Shown here: positions 22,312 through 34,700 of the stretch, one piece after another | Layout of the letters: the number at the start of each line of letters is the position of its first letter | Numbering within the stretch: position 1 is the first letter of the stretch | Assembly (NCBI RefSeq): GCF_032854445.1 | Contig: NC_088302.1 | Coordinates: 30,163,979-30,227,978, forward strand | Direction: 5' to 3' | DNA: 64,000 nt | Source of the DNA: Liolophura sinensis | Taxonomy: Eukaryota; Mollusca; Polyplacophora; Chitonida; Chitonidae | The notes under the pieces: generated by a model | Told to the model about the DNA's origin: nothing | What the model saw: the letters and a program-made list of their open reading frames with translations, nothing else | The model's database searches: none | Position numbers and translations under genes: made by a program

Positions 22312-25300
22312 GCTCTTGTGGTGGTCCTTACCGTCTTGAAGGCATGGTTGGACGTGACTGGCACAAGGACGAGAAGGAATTGCAAACTGGAAACAACTGT
22401 CTTGAGCAGAGCTCTTGTGGTGGTCCTGACCGTCTTGAAGGCATGGTTGGACGTGACTGGCACAAGGACGAGAAGGAATTGCAAACTGGAAACAACTGTC
22501 TTGAGCAGAGCTCTTGTGGTGGTCCTGACCGTCTTGAAGGCATGGTTGGACGTGACTGGCACAAGGACGAGAAGGAATTGCAAACCGGAAACAACTGTCT
22601 TGAGCAGAGCTCTTGTGGTGGTCCTGACCGTCTTGAAGGCATGGTTGGACGTGACTGGCACAAGGACGAGAAGGAATTGCAAACTGGAAACAACTGTCTT
22701 GAGCAGAGCTCTTGTGGTGGTCCTGACCGTCTTGAAGGCATGGTTGGACGTGACTGGCACAAGGACGAGAAGGAATTGCAGACTGGAAACAACTGTCTTG
22801 AGCAGAGCTCTTGTGGTGGTCCTGACCGTCTTGAAGGCATGGTTGGACGTGACTGGCACAAGGACGAGAAGGAATTGCAAACTGGAAACAACTGTCTTGA
22901 GCAGAGCTCTTGTGGTGGTCCTGGCCGTCTTGAAGGCATGGTTGGACGTGACTGGCACAAGGACGAGAAGGAATTGCAAACCGGAAACAACTGTCTTGAG
23001 CAGAGCTCTTGTGGTGGTCCTGACCGTCTTGAAGGCATTGGTTGGACGTGACTGGCACAAGGACGAGAAGGAATTGCAAACTGGAAACAACTGTCTTGAG
23101 CAGAGCTCTTGTGGTGGTCCTGACCGTCTTGAAGGCATGGTTGGACGTGACTGGCACAAGGACGAGAAGGAATTGCAAACTGGAAACAACTGTCTTGAGC
23201 AGAGCTCTTGTGGTGGTCCTTACCGTCTTGAAGGCATGGTTGAACGTGACTGGCACAAGGACGAGAAGGAATTGCAAACTGGAAACAACTGTCTTGAGCA
23301 GAGCTCTTGTGGTGGTCCTTACCGTCTTGAAGGCATGGTTGGACGTGACTGGCACAAGGACGAGAAGGAATTGCAAACTGGAAACAACTGTCTTGAGCAG
23401 AGCTCTTGTGGTGGTCCTTACCGTCTTGAAGGCATGGTTGGACGTGACTGGCACAAGGACGAGAAGGAATTGCAAACTGGAAACAACTGTCTTGAGCAGA
23501 GCTCTTGTGGTGGTCCTGACCGTCTGAAGGCATGGTTGGACGTGACTGGCACAAGGACGAGAAGGAATTGCAGACTGGAAACAACTGTCTTGAGCAGAGC
23601 TCTTGTGGTGGTCCTGACCGTCTTGAAGGCATGTTGGACGTGGACTGGCACAAGGACGAGAAGGAATTGCAAACTGGAAACAACTGTCTTGAGCAGAGCT
23701 CTTGTGGTGGTCCTGACCGTCTTGAAGGCAGGTTGGACGTGACTGGCACAAGGACGAGAAGGAATTGCAAACTGGAAACAACTGTCTTGAGCAGAGCTCT
23801 TGTGGTGGTCCTGACCGTCTTGAAGGCATGGTTGGACGTGACTGGCACAAGGACGAGAAGGAATTGCAAACTGGAAACAACTGTCTTGAGCAGAGCTCTT
23901 GTGGTGGTCCTGGCCGTCTTGAAGGCATGGTTGGACGTGACTGGCACAAGGACGAGAAGGAATTGCAAACCGGAAACAACTGTCTTGAGCAGAGCTCTGT
24001 GGTGGTCCTGACCCGTCTTGAAGGGCATTGGTTGGACGTGACTGGCACAAGGACGAGAAGGAATTGCAAACTGGAAACAACTGTCTTGAGCAGAGCTCTT
24101 GTGGTGGTCCTGACCGTCTTGAAGGCATGGTTGGACGTGACTGGCACAAGGACGAGAAGGAATTGCAAACTGGAAACAACTGTCTTGAGCAGAGCTCTTG
24201 TGGTGGTCCTGACCGCCTTGAAGGCATGGTTGGACGTGACTGGCACAAAGGACGAGAAGGAATTGCAAACTGGAAACAACTGTCTGAGCAGAGCTCTTGT
24301 GGTGTCCTGACCGTCTTGAAGGCATGGTTGGACGTGACTGGCACAAGGACGAGAAGGAATTGCAAACTGGAAACAACTGTCTTGAGCAGAGCTCTTGTGG
24401 TGGTCCTGACCGTCTTGAAGGCATGGTTGGACGTGACTGGCACAAGGACGAGAAGGAATTGCAAACTGGAAACAACTGTCTTGAGCAGAGCTCTTGTGGT
24501 GGTCCTTACCGTCTTGAAGGCATGGTTGAACGTGACTGGCACAAGGACGAGAAGGAATTGCAAACTGGAAACAACTGTCTTGAGCAGAGCTCTTGTGGTG
24601 GTCCTTACCGTCTTGAAGGCATGGTTGGACGTGACTGGCACAAGGACGAGAAGGAATTGCAAACTGGAAACAACTGTCTTGAGCAGAGCTCTTGTGGTGG
24701 TCCTTACCGTCTTGAAGGCATGGTTGGACGTGACTGGCACAAGGACGAGAAGGAATTGCAAACTGGAAACAACTGTCTTGAGCAGAGCTCTTGTGGTGGT
24801 CCTGACCGTCTTGAAGGCATGGTTGGACGTGACTGGCACAAGGACGAGAAGGAATTGCAGACTGGAAACAACTGTCTTGAGCAGAGCTCTTGTGGTGGTC
24901 CTGACCGTCTTGAAGGCATGGTTGGACGTGACTGGCACAAGGACGAGAAGGAATTGCAAACTGGAAACAACTGTCTTGAGCAGAGCTCTTGTGGTGGTCC
25001 TGACCGTCTTGAAGGCATGGTTGGACGTGACTGGCACAAGGACGAGAAGGAATTGCAAACTGGAAACAACTGTCTTGAGCAGAGCTCTTGTGGTGGTCCT
25101 GACCGTCTTGAAGGCATGGTTGGACGTGACTGGCACAAGGACGAGAAGGAATTGCAAACTGGAAACAACTGTCTTGAGCAGAGCTCTTGTGGTGGTCCTG
25201 GCCGTCTTGAAGGCATGGTTGGACGTGACTGGCACAAGGACGAGAAGGAATTGCAAACCGGAAACAACTGTCTTGAGCAGAGCTCTTGTGGTGGTCCTGA

Positions 25301-25777
25301 CCGTCTTGAAGGCATTGGTTGGACGTGACTGGCACAAGGACGAGAAGGAATTGCAAACTGGAAACAACTGTCTTGAGCAGAGCTCTTGTGGTGGTCCTGA
25401 CCGCCTTGAAGGCATGGTTGGACGTGACTGGCACAAGGACGAGAAGGAATTGCAAACTGGAAACAACTGTCTTGAGCAGAGCTCTTGTGGTGGTCCTGAC
25501 CGCCTTGAAGGCATGGTTGGACGTGACTGGCACAAGGACGAGAAGGAATTGCAGACTGGAAACAACTGTCTTGAGCAGAGCTCTTGTGGTGGTCCTGACC
25601 GTCTTGAAGGCATGGTTGGACGTGACTGGCACAAGGACGAGAAGGAATTGCAAACTGGAAACAACTGTCTTGAGCAGAGCTCTTGTGGTGGTCCTGACCG
25701 TCTTGAAGGCATGGTTGGACGTGACTGGCACAAGGACGAGAAGGAATTGCAAACCGGAAACAACTGTCTTGAGCAGA
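22312..25777. repeat. tandem array of a 99-bp unit, about 35 copies
   Basis: The unit, from CTCTTGTGGTGGTCCTGACC through CTGTCTTGAGCAGAGC, repeats with exactly 99-bp spacing (22312, 22411 and on) and very few differences. Because 99 is a multiple of three and the unit has stops in only one of six frames, long open frames appear on both strands. The plus frame reads GRDWHKDEKELQTGNN and so on; two minus frames run over 700 residues by joining at small indels. Shared variant runs show a higher-order pattern of 10 and 13 units. I treat it as a minisatellite, not a gene: no start context, splice sites or homology are seen. Confidence 0.95.
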
Positions 25778-26599
25778 GAGGTCTGGTCAAAAATTAAGTA
25801 AGGCCTGAATTTCCGACAGCAATTAGTGTATATATTCACTCGCACCTGTACATCACAGTTAATGTCTTTATAGCGTTTGTAGTCGGTTTTGCGCAGGGAA
25901 ATATTTGTAAAAAACATTTTTATCCCCGTAATATATAATACAAAGTGGGGTGAGGTGAGGTTTGCCAACGGGTTTCCTACAGTTTTTGTCGTAATAGTAG
26001 AGAGAAATCTCAGGGTATGTTCGAGTACGGGAAGTCATGAACTTAATTTACAGTTACGTTAATCCCTTTTTGCACTGCAACATTAAACAAATTATAATTA
26101 AACAAATTTGACAGTCTTATTTGTGACACTTTTTTCCCATATGTTGTTCCGAGTCTCACAGGTACTTATATAATTAGATGTATGCACATAATTAAAAATA
26201 ATATGCATATAATTTAGGATCCATCGACCCATAAATAAAAACTGGGATGTCTTTAATGGAGAAAGTACGAGTAACCGTACCTTCCTATAAAAAAAAAAAG
26301 ACTCGCGCCTCGTCGATTCTCTTTGGATAATATCCAGTGCTGTCAGCTACATAATAATTTTCATTCAGTTTTAAGAAAATATTAAAACAAATTCAAGTCT
26401 TTTAAAATCAAGAACTTCGATAATCGTTGTGATGATTATATAATAACTATTTTTATTCTCTTAAGATATATGTATATAAATATGCTTGAGGTTTTACGTT
26501 GTGCCAAGGAACCTTATGATCACGTGACTGCGGCATCCCGCTTCGTGTCACCATCGACTCCCTTTGATTGGAAAGATGCTGAAGCAAAGAAAGTGAGTT
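25778..26599. other. spacer between the array and the right arm
   Basis: AT-rich unique sequence. I see no gene, SINE or array here. Confidence 0.6.
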
Positions 26600-26834
26600 T
26601 ACTATGTTTATGAGTTTATCAATTCCTGTCACCAAAAACGTGAAGAAATTCTCACCAAGATGGCCACCAAACCATGGATCACAAATGACAATCCCATCCA
26701 GCGTGCAAGAGCGGAATATCTTCAGTGTCTATATGGTGTCACGTATTTTATGCTAATTATACGAACCGTTGATATTTGCACCAGGCGGATGTTAAGATTC
26801 GTCACGTTGAGCGCACCAGCATCCAGTTGGTCAT

Positions 26835-27905
26835 GTGCAATAAATCACGTTAGTCAGGATATGACCGCTTCATCCTGCACGTAGATCATGCAATGAATCA
26901 CGTTAGTCAGGATATGACCGCTTCATCCTGCACGTAGATCATGCAATAAATCACGTTAGTCAGGATATGACCGCTTCATCCTGCACGTAGATCATGCAAT
27001 AAATCACGTTAGTCAGGATATGACCACCTCATCCTGCACCGTAGATCATGCAATAAATCACGTTAGTCAGGATATGACCACCTCATCCTGCACGTAGATC
27101 ATGCAATAAATCACGTTAGTCAGGATATGACCGCTTCATCCTGCACGTAGATCATCCAGGAAATGATGTTAGTCAGGACATGACCGCCCATCCTTCGAAT
27201 ACATCATGCAATAAATCACGTTAGTCAGGATATGTCCTCTGTACCCGTCACATAGACCATCCAGGAAATCACGTTAGTCAGGATATGACCACCTCATCCT
27301 GCACGTAGATCATGCAATAAATCACGTTAGTCAGGATATGACCGCTTCATCCTGCACGTAGATCATCCAGGAAATGATGTTAGTCAGGACATGACCGCCC
27401 CATCCTTCGAATACATCATGCAATAAATCACGTTAGTCAGGATATGTCCTCTGTACCCGTCACATAGACCATCCAGGAAATCACGTTAGTCAGGATATGA
27501 CCACCTCATCCTGCACGTAGATCATGCAATAAATCACGTTAGTCAGGATATGACCGCTTCATCCTGCACGTAGATCATCAGGAAATGATGTTAGTCAGGA
27601 CATGACCGCCCCATCCTTCGAATACATCATGCAATAAATCACGTTAGTCAGGATATGTCCTCTGTACCCGTCACATAGACCATCCAGGAAATCACGCTAG
27701 TTAGAATATGACCGCCCCATTCTTCAAGTAGATCGTGCAATAAATCACGTTAGTCAGACCGCCACATCCTTCACACAGAACATTCTATAAATCTCATTAG
27801 TCACGATATGGCCGCCTCACTTCAAGTAGATCATGCAATAAATCATGTTGGTTAGGATGTGACCGCCTCATTCTTCAAGTAGATCATCCAATAAATCACG
27901 TTAAA
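26835..27905 (-). repeat. minisatellite derived from the M4-coding end of the last exon (right arm)
   Basis: About 20 copies of a 53-bp unit; on the minus strand each carries AACGTGATTTATTGCATGAT and GGTCATATCCTGACT-like sequence, as does the end of gene B exon 8. A four-unit (about 211-bp) higher-order block, marked by GGAAATGATGTTAGTCAGGA, recurs at about 27156, 27368 and 27579. The left arm has only about six units. Confidence 0.93.
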
Positions 27906-29239
27906 CAAGAAGAACACCAACGGGAAGGCCACCCGTGAGAATTTATCCAGCATCAGTGCTTTGTGTTTGCCAGCTGATTTTTCCTTGGTAAACGGCGTTG
28001 AATTACCGTCTGAAAAGGTAGAAAATTGCACTGTTATCTGATTACAAAGACATCTTAGATTGAATGTGTGTCTTAAGAACACCGCATCACCCTTATGTAT
28101 GTCTCTATACGATGCATTCTGATTTTATGTCTTAATGAGTTGTTCAGGAAGAAAACAGTGCCAAATATTTGACAAACTACTTATTTATTAATGGTTACTG
28201 TGCAAGGAGCCGGACGTAGTATGTCAACTGCTTCTTCCATGTCAAATCTGAACTATGCTTGGATCACGTGTCGGTATGTTCTCCCCTAACATCCTGCATA
28301 TTTCACATCTGACACTGTTGAATGGTTATGCGATTGCGACTTGACAATTAACAGTAATAAATTTTGATATAGTGTTAATGATTTGTGCACGTTATACTTT
28401 AAGTCTAAGAACCAAGTCAAACATTCGTATACCACACGGCAAGTCAGAATGGGACGTTCCAGGTCGGTACAATTTTAATTTCCAGATCAAAACAAAAAGA
28501 AAAGACCGCAACAACGTAAAAGCATAGACCCACATAACACAGTCCTCATACGATTTCATAAAGCCATCAACCAGTAAAATTATTAATTATTCATACCAAA
28601 AGCGGATTTCAATTGTCATTATAATTCAGTTATTTTTAGTCGCTGGGAATTACTGCCCAAGTCAAAAAGAGTCTCCTGATCCACCACGTTTGCCCTTAGG
28701 GTACCTGCTGCCCTGTGTCATTGCCCTTCCGTTTATCTGCCACCCTACGTGTATGTCTGGCTATGTTTGTCACAGCTCACCTGTTTAAGGCTTGCGGTGC
28801 TCTCAGACTTGTTTTGCCTGCTTAGGACATTAACAGCGGCAAACTCAAGGAGCGCAGCAAATACAAAACACAGACAGGTGGCCAGCCAAGCGTCCAGGGC
28901 CTTGACGTAGGAGACCTGAGGGAGGCTGGCCTGTAGGGTGGAGCTCTGGGTGGTGAGGGTAAGCACGGTGAGCACCCCGAGGGAGATCCGGGCGGGCACG
29001 GCGTCCACGTTCAAGAAGAAGGAGACCCAACTCAGGAGGACAATCAGAGCACTGGGAATGTACACCTGAAGGATGAAATAGCCGTGGTCTCTTTCCAGAT
29101 AGATATTCGATCTCAGACACGTAAACTTGTCTGCTGTTGACAAAATCAATGTAAAGGACAAGGTAGACATAGTTTATGTACACTTGTACATGTAGACAAA
29201 GGAGACCGAATAACTTAACGATAACTGCATGGTATCCGT

Positions 29240-29411
29240 GGCACTTTCTCTCCGGCCGCAAGTGGGAAGATCTGCCAGCAGCCTGCTGAAGGCTGCGGAG
29301 GGCTTTCCTCCGGGCTCCGTCCGGTTTCCTCCCACCATAACGCTAGCTGCCGTCGTATAAGTGAAATATTCTTGAGTACGGCGTAAAACACCAATCAAAT
29401 AAATAAATAAA
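29240..29411 (+). mobile_element. SINE, 5'-truncated, in intron 6 of gene B
   Basis: Body and tail of the common SINE, from CTCTCCGGCCGCAAGTGGG to AATAAATAAATA. It is flanked by the perfect 7-base duplication TATCCGT (29233-29239 and 29412-29418). Gene A has a single copy of that target and no insertion. Confidence 0.93.
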
Positions 29412-29454
29412 TATCCGTCGCACATAACAGGACCAAATATTCTGATAATTGGCA

Positions 29455-30250
29455 TTTGGTCATCCGAAATCAATGAAATACGACCTCTTGACATAGTGAC
29501 AACTGACAACTGGTCACACATTATCAGTGGTATACGGCCTCTTGACATTGTGGCAACTGGCAACTTTTCACACATTGTCACTGAAATACGATCTCTTGAC
29601 ATTGTGGAAACTGACAACTGATCACACATTATCAGTGGAATACGAGCTCTTGACATTGTGACAACTGGCAACTGGTCACACAATATCGGTGGAATACGGT
29701 CTCTTGACATTGTGACAACTGGCAACTAGTCACACATTATAAATGCAATACGACCTCTTGACATTGTGACAACTGGCAACTGGTCACACATTATCACTGA
29801 AATACGACCTTTTGACATTGTGACAACTGGCAACTAGTCATACATTATCAGTGCAATACGACATCGTGACATTGTGACAACTGGTATCTGGTTATATATG
29901 CAACCATTGAAATACGGTCACATAACATTGTAATAAATTATAATTGGCATTAGTGACATGTAACACCAGTGAAATACGGACATCTGACTTTGTAATAAAT
30001 TATAACTGGCATTAGCCACACATATAACCTTTGAAATACGGTCACTTGATATTGTAATAAGTTATAACTGGCATTAGTCACATATACAAGTAGTTAAATA
30101 CGGCCACTTGACACCGTGATAATTGGCATGTGATAACATATAAAACCAGTAAATACAGCCAGTCGTAAATACAGCCATCAATGTGATAATTTCATTGAAA
30201 TACGGCCACTAGACAATGTCTTAACTGGCATCTCGTCATATAAGTAACCA
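29455..30250. repeat. minisatellite, ~52-bp unit, intron 6 of gene B
   Basis: Inverted partner of 12070-12585, with copies such as CTCTTGACATTGTGACAACT and GGCAACTGGTCACACATTAT. The copies decay toward the high end, where they become hard to follow past 30000. Confidence 0.85.
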
Positions 30251-33200
30251 GTGAAATAAGTATAAAAGATTACAGCATAGAGACCAGTGATGACAGAGTG
30301 CTAAATAGTCATACGTAACCAAAGTACGATCTCCTGTTAGTTTACTTCAGCTGGGGTTTTATTTTAACTGGTAAAGTAAATGCTTCAAGAGTAAAAGTTT
30401 ACACGCCCCCAGCGTCATGGCTTATTCGAATTCGATATCAAAAAATGCAGCGATGTTAATTTCAGTTCTATCAGGCCATTAAGTTTACTCAAAATTCTGT
30501 ACTGTCATCACCTCTGACATACAAAAACATTAAAGCATTAGGCCACTTGGCATTGTGATCAGCGTTATCTAATCACACATATAAACAAAGAATTAAGCAT
30601 TCTTGACGTAGTGATAACTTGATGGTATTTATTCAAACCTAACCGATGTGGCCGAGGTTTTATTTATGGGAAGCAGGGATCCATAGGAGATTATTCACAT
30701 GGGGAACAGGAAGCCTGCCAACTTAGCAATTAACACAACGACATCATCTACAGGCGTGTTCGATCCCACAAGTCTTCTCGGAGCATGACAGGAAAGGCTT
30801 GTACTGTGAAATTTGCTTGATTCAGATTTTATCCTGTCTGAGAAGGATAACGTGTATTATGCAATGGAGATTCAGACCCTATGTAGAATTGCAACTATTG
30901 GTGAATATATCTATACAATCTTCACACGTATGAACGGGTGGATTGTGATGGCATACCTTGCACGGGGGCTACATCTCATAAATCACGGGGAATAATCGGG
31001 AGTGTATACATGCTGATTGAAAGAAACACCGCAGTGAATGTTCATCGATAAGGTAAACTGTATGAAACTTAAAAAGACATAACTTTTTTCTTTGTGATGT
31101 TGTATAACGGAGATATCACAGTTCAATATAAGCAAAACCGAACACAATGAGAGAATCGAAAGCGATGTTATTAATTTTCGTCAGTCAGGCGCGAGTTATC
31201 TCTATAACCCACAAACACAGCTGTTTCCGCTTACGTCACCTGAACCCTAGTTTGCCCTTAAACCATAGGTGCCTGGGGTATAAGTGGGGCGACATCATAC
31301 ATCCAGTTGTTTTATTATGGCACATCTCATGATCTCGTACGAATTCCAGATAAGAAATCGATTTCTTGAGTAACCAAGTACATTAGAACAATGGCTATGA
31401 CCCTTCAGGTATGTTTCCACACCTATTTCTGAATAACTTATTTGTTGTCTTTTCTTTTAACTTACCTGTCCCATAACCTCTTGTGCAATCGATTGTGTCC
31501 ACTTTCATTATGTGAAAATGTGCGACGAGCATATCATCAGGAGTAATAAACGGGTTGTCTCCGTACCAGGAGAATAACATAGAATCCGTTGTGTGTCCGT
31601 CTGAAATAAGCATCAAGCTGAGGAATAAAACGAGCTGAGAAGAAAACGCGATAAACATAAAGAACAAATTTTTTGTCGGGGATGGAGAGGAGGGGAGGGG
31701 GTCTATTAAACACTGGACTCATGATATACAAGGGTATGTAACAGGCACGTACCGGATCTGCAACCTTTGGCACAGACTTGGGCGGACAATTCCTCCCAAA
31801 ACTATTATACGGTATACAGAATAGAAAATCTAATTCATTTCATGTATTTGCTCAAGAATATTATAGGAAAAGCTAAATCATTTAAAAATGGGAAACATAA
31901 CCGGCGTTAACAAGATCTACATTATGTGCGACAACAAAGCATGTCCGATGAAACTTCTTTGATCATTTAATTGTATCCATGAAGTATTGTGACACAGGTA
32001 GTTATGATGGTAGGAAACTCACAACTTTCAGCCTCCACAAGGCATGTCTGACTGTCAAACGGGTAGTACTGTAAGCTCATCTCACAGCCTAATTTCATGG
32101 AAAGTCTGACGGAAAGAAATTGTAAAGGCAAAATAAATACATTGACATTACAAACCAAGAACTGTTTCCATTCCGCTGATGCATTAAAGTAGACAATGTA
32201 AACAAATTGTGTCATAAATATAGCCGTTGTTATTCAAACAATTGCAAGAGCATTGATTATGTATTGATTAAGCCATTGATTGGGTCATTTCTTTAACCTG
32301 GTTTAAGCCAAAAACTACGAATATGTATTTAGACAAAGCAGTGCACCAACGCCGTATTTCTCGTTTGAAAGCACGAAGATGTGGACGAACATGCGCCAAC
32401 AAGGCGAACTGTGTTGAAATTAAAATACATTATCGAATTTCATAACTGAAGAAGGGCAAAGGGTTGTCCCGTTAGGTTTGTCCTACCACAGCCAAATGTC
32501 ACTGAGCAAATGAATTATAAAAATGCTGTAAGACATTACTAATCATAGCGTGAACAGTCTTTGTTTGGACCCTCTGGCTTGACCTCTCACCTCACGCTGT
32601 ATCTAACTGTGCCATTCCTGTACACGTGCATTAATCGATTGGGAACCGTGACGTCATGAACCATGGCGGTCTTCTCATTGGCGAAGAACAAGTCAGGCAC
32701 CCACAAGCTGTCCATCACATTGACATTCAGCTCCAAGGGCTCAGGATGTGGCTGTAGTTACCGTAACTTAGGCGAGGATCAAGCCAAATCAGACGCAAGA
32801 ACAAGGTCACATCAAAATCCTACAATAGTATTAATGAGTAAAGGTAACTCACCGTAATTAACAATTCCCTTACCCTTCACTCCTGTTGCCCATTTATCTG
32901 GTCTTCCTCTATTATTCATTCCTTCATATCCTGCCTCCCACTTTTACCCTTTCTTTGTCCTTTTACTCTAAATTGCCTTTTTTACTCCCTCTCTTCTTTT
33001 ATCTGATGTGTATACTCGCTGTGTCCATTCATTCATATATTTTTCAATCATCATTATCATTCCATTCCTTTGTATAACCCCAGTGTTCATAAACGCTTGT
33101 TCTAGTTTTTATATTCGTGCATATATATATATATATATATTGTGTGTGTGTAACATCTTCTTTAACACAACCCACTCTGTCGTCTTTAAGGTTCCTTCAT

Positions 33201-34429
33201 TTACAAATTCATTCATTCAGGTCGTCAAACTGATGACTGGCGAAAAGGTGGAAAGAGCTTGATAAATGATAAGTAAGGTCGTCTTAATAACAAAATACAA
33301 CGATGCCAATCATGGTGATCTTCATAAACATACAGGACTGATGGAAAGATCTAAAAACTTATTACATTTAACACGAAATAAGGCAGACAAGATGATGTAT
33401 CGTAAAAGATCATTTAAACAAATTGAAAGCATTAGCAGCAATATCGGCTGGATATTACCAACAGGCTTGATATCAGTGTATCTCTTCCTGTCACCCGTAG
33501 TCACGACCTTTGTTTGAAGGTAATCCTTCTTGCTTTTGATGCTACATAGGGTACACCGGGGATTTTTGCCCTCAAATTATTTCCTTTTAGAAAATATCAG
33601 ACTTGTACCTGTGTTATTTATAGTATTAAAATGATCACCAAGTTTGAATAAGTCAAAAAGTGAGGCGCATTATAAATTTTAGGAATATTATTACCTGTAA
33701 TACGTCCAGAGACAAGGTTCATATTTTGTCAAAGATGACTGTGTAGGCCATTCCAGAATAAACAGCAAAAAATCGATTTAAGTTGTGCTGATTGATTTTT
33801 AGGCAAAACTCGCCATTATAAACTCCGTAAGGAATTAAATGTGGTGACTGTCTACAAGATGTCAATTTATTCTTCGTTTCCCAAATTTTATGGTTTTCGA
33901 AATGTGTAATATAGTGGCCATAAAGTTCAGTGTGCTGTGCTTGGACTTGTCGGCTGCTTTTGTCATCTGGAGGAGGAACAGCTTTGACTAAAAGAGTAGT
34001 TCGGAACTACTTAAAATGGAAGTTTTAGATTGCTGGATGCACGCATTTCCCAATCTCACAAAGATTCTGACGACTTGAATTCATCCAGTGATGAGATTGA
34101 ATATTCATTTCATGCGATATACTTTCAATATTAAAATAATTCTTTTACGCCGAAATGAATTATTGCATTGCAGTTTATAAGCACACGTGGTGAAAAAATT
34201 GTCTTCTGTCATAAACGCGGTTTGTATTTCTTCACATTAATTTAGACACATTAAGAAAAGCGGCATTTCGATACTTTGTTGGATAGCTATAATGAGATTA
34301 TGCTGAAGGACGTACTTTCTCTGCTCACCTTAATGGTTTATGTCGAGTATGAATGTATGAATTGCTTAAATATGACTTGTTTGAGAATTATCAATATTGT
34401 ATGACGTTAAATTTCACTTTCGACCTGCA

Positions 34430-34700
34430 CCGGTACTCATCATGGTGACCTCGGTGAGTTTTAATTTCGACCAAAAATCCTCATGGTGGCCTAGTTAAGT
34501 TTCACTGTCGACCTATATCCATCATGGTAGCCTCGTTAATTTCACTTTCGACCTATGCTCACCATGATGCCACCGTTAAGCTTCGCTTTCGATCCATACT
34601 CACCATACTGGTTTCGTTAAGTTTCATTATCGGCCAATGCTTGTCCTGTTGGCTTCGTTAAGTTTCCTCTATACTCACCATGGTAGCCTCGTTAAATGAA
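34430..34700 (-). repeat. minisatellite built from the exon 3 end and its donor (right arm)
   Basis: Inverted partner of 8020-8375. Copies on the minus strand keep the TTAACGAGG, CACCATGGTGAG and TCGAAAGTG blocks. About six units lie next to exon 3 of gene B (34679-34746). Confidence 0.8.

Noticed and set aside
22300-25968. A 1222-codon minus-strand open frame and several of 470-790 codons on both strands
   Set aside because: They are by-products of the 99-bp tandem array, switch frame at every indel, and coexist on both strands. No start context, splice sites or homology support a protein.
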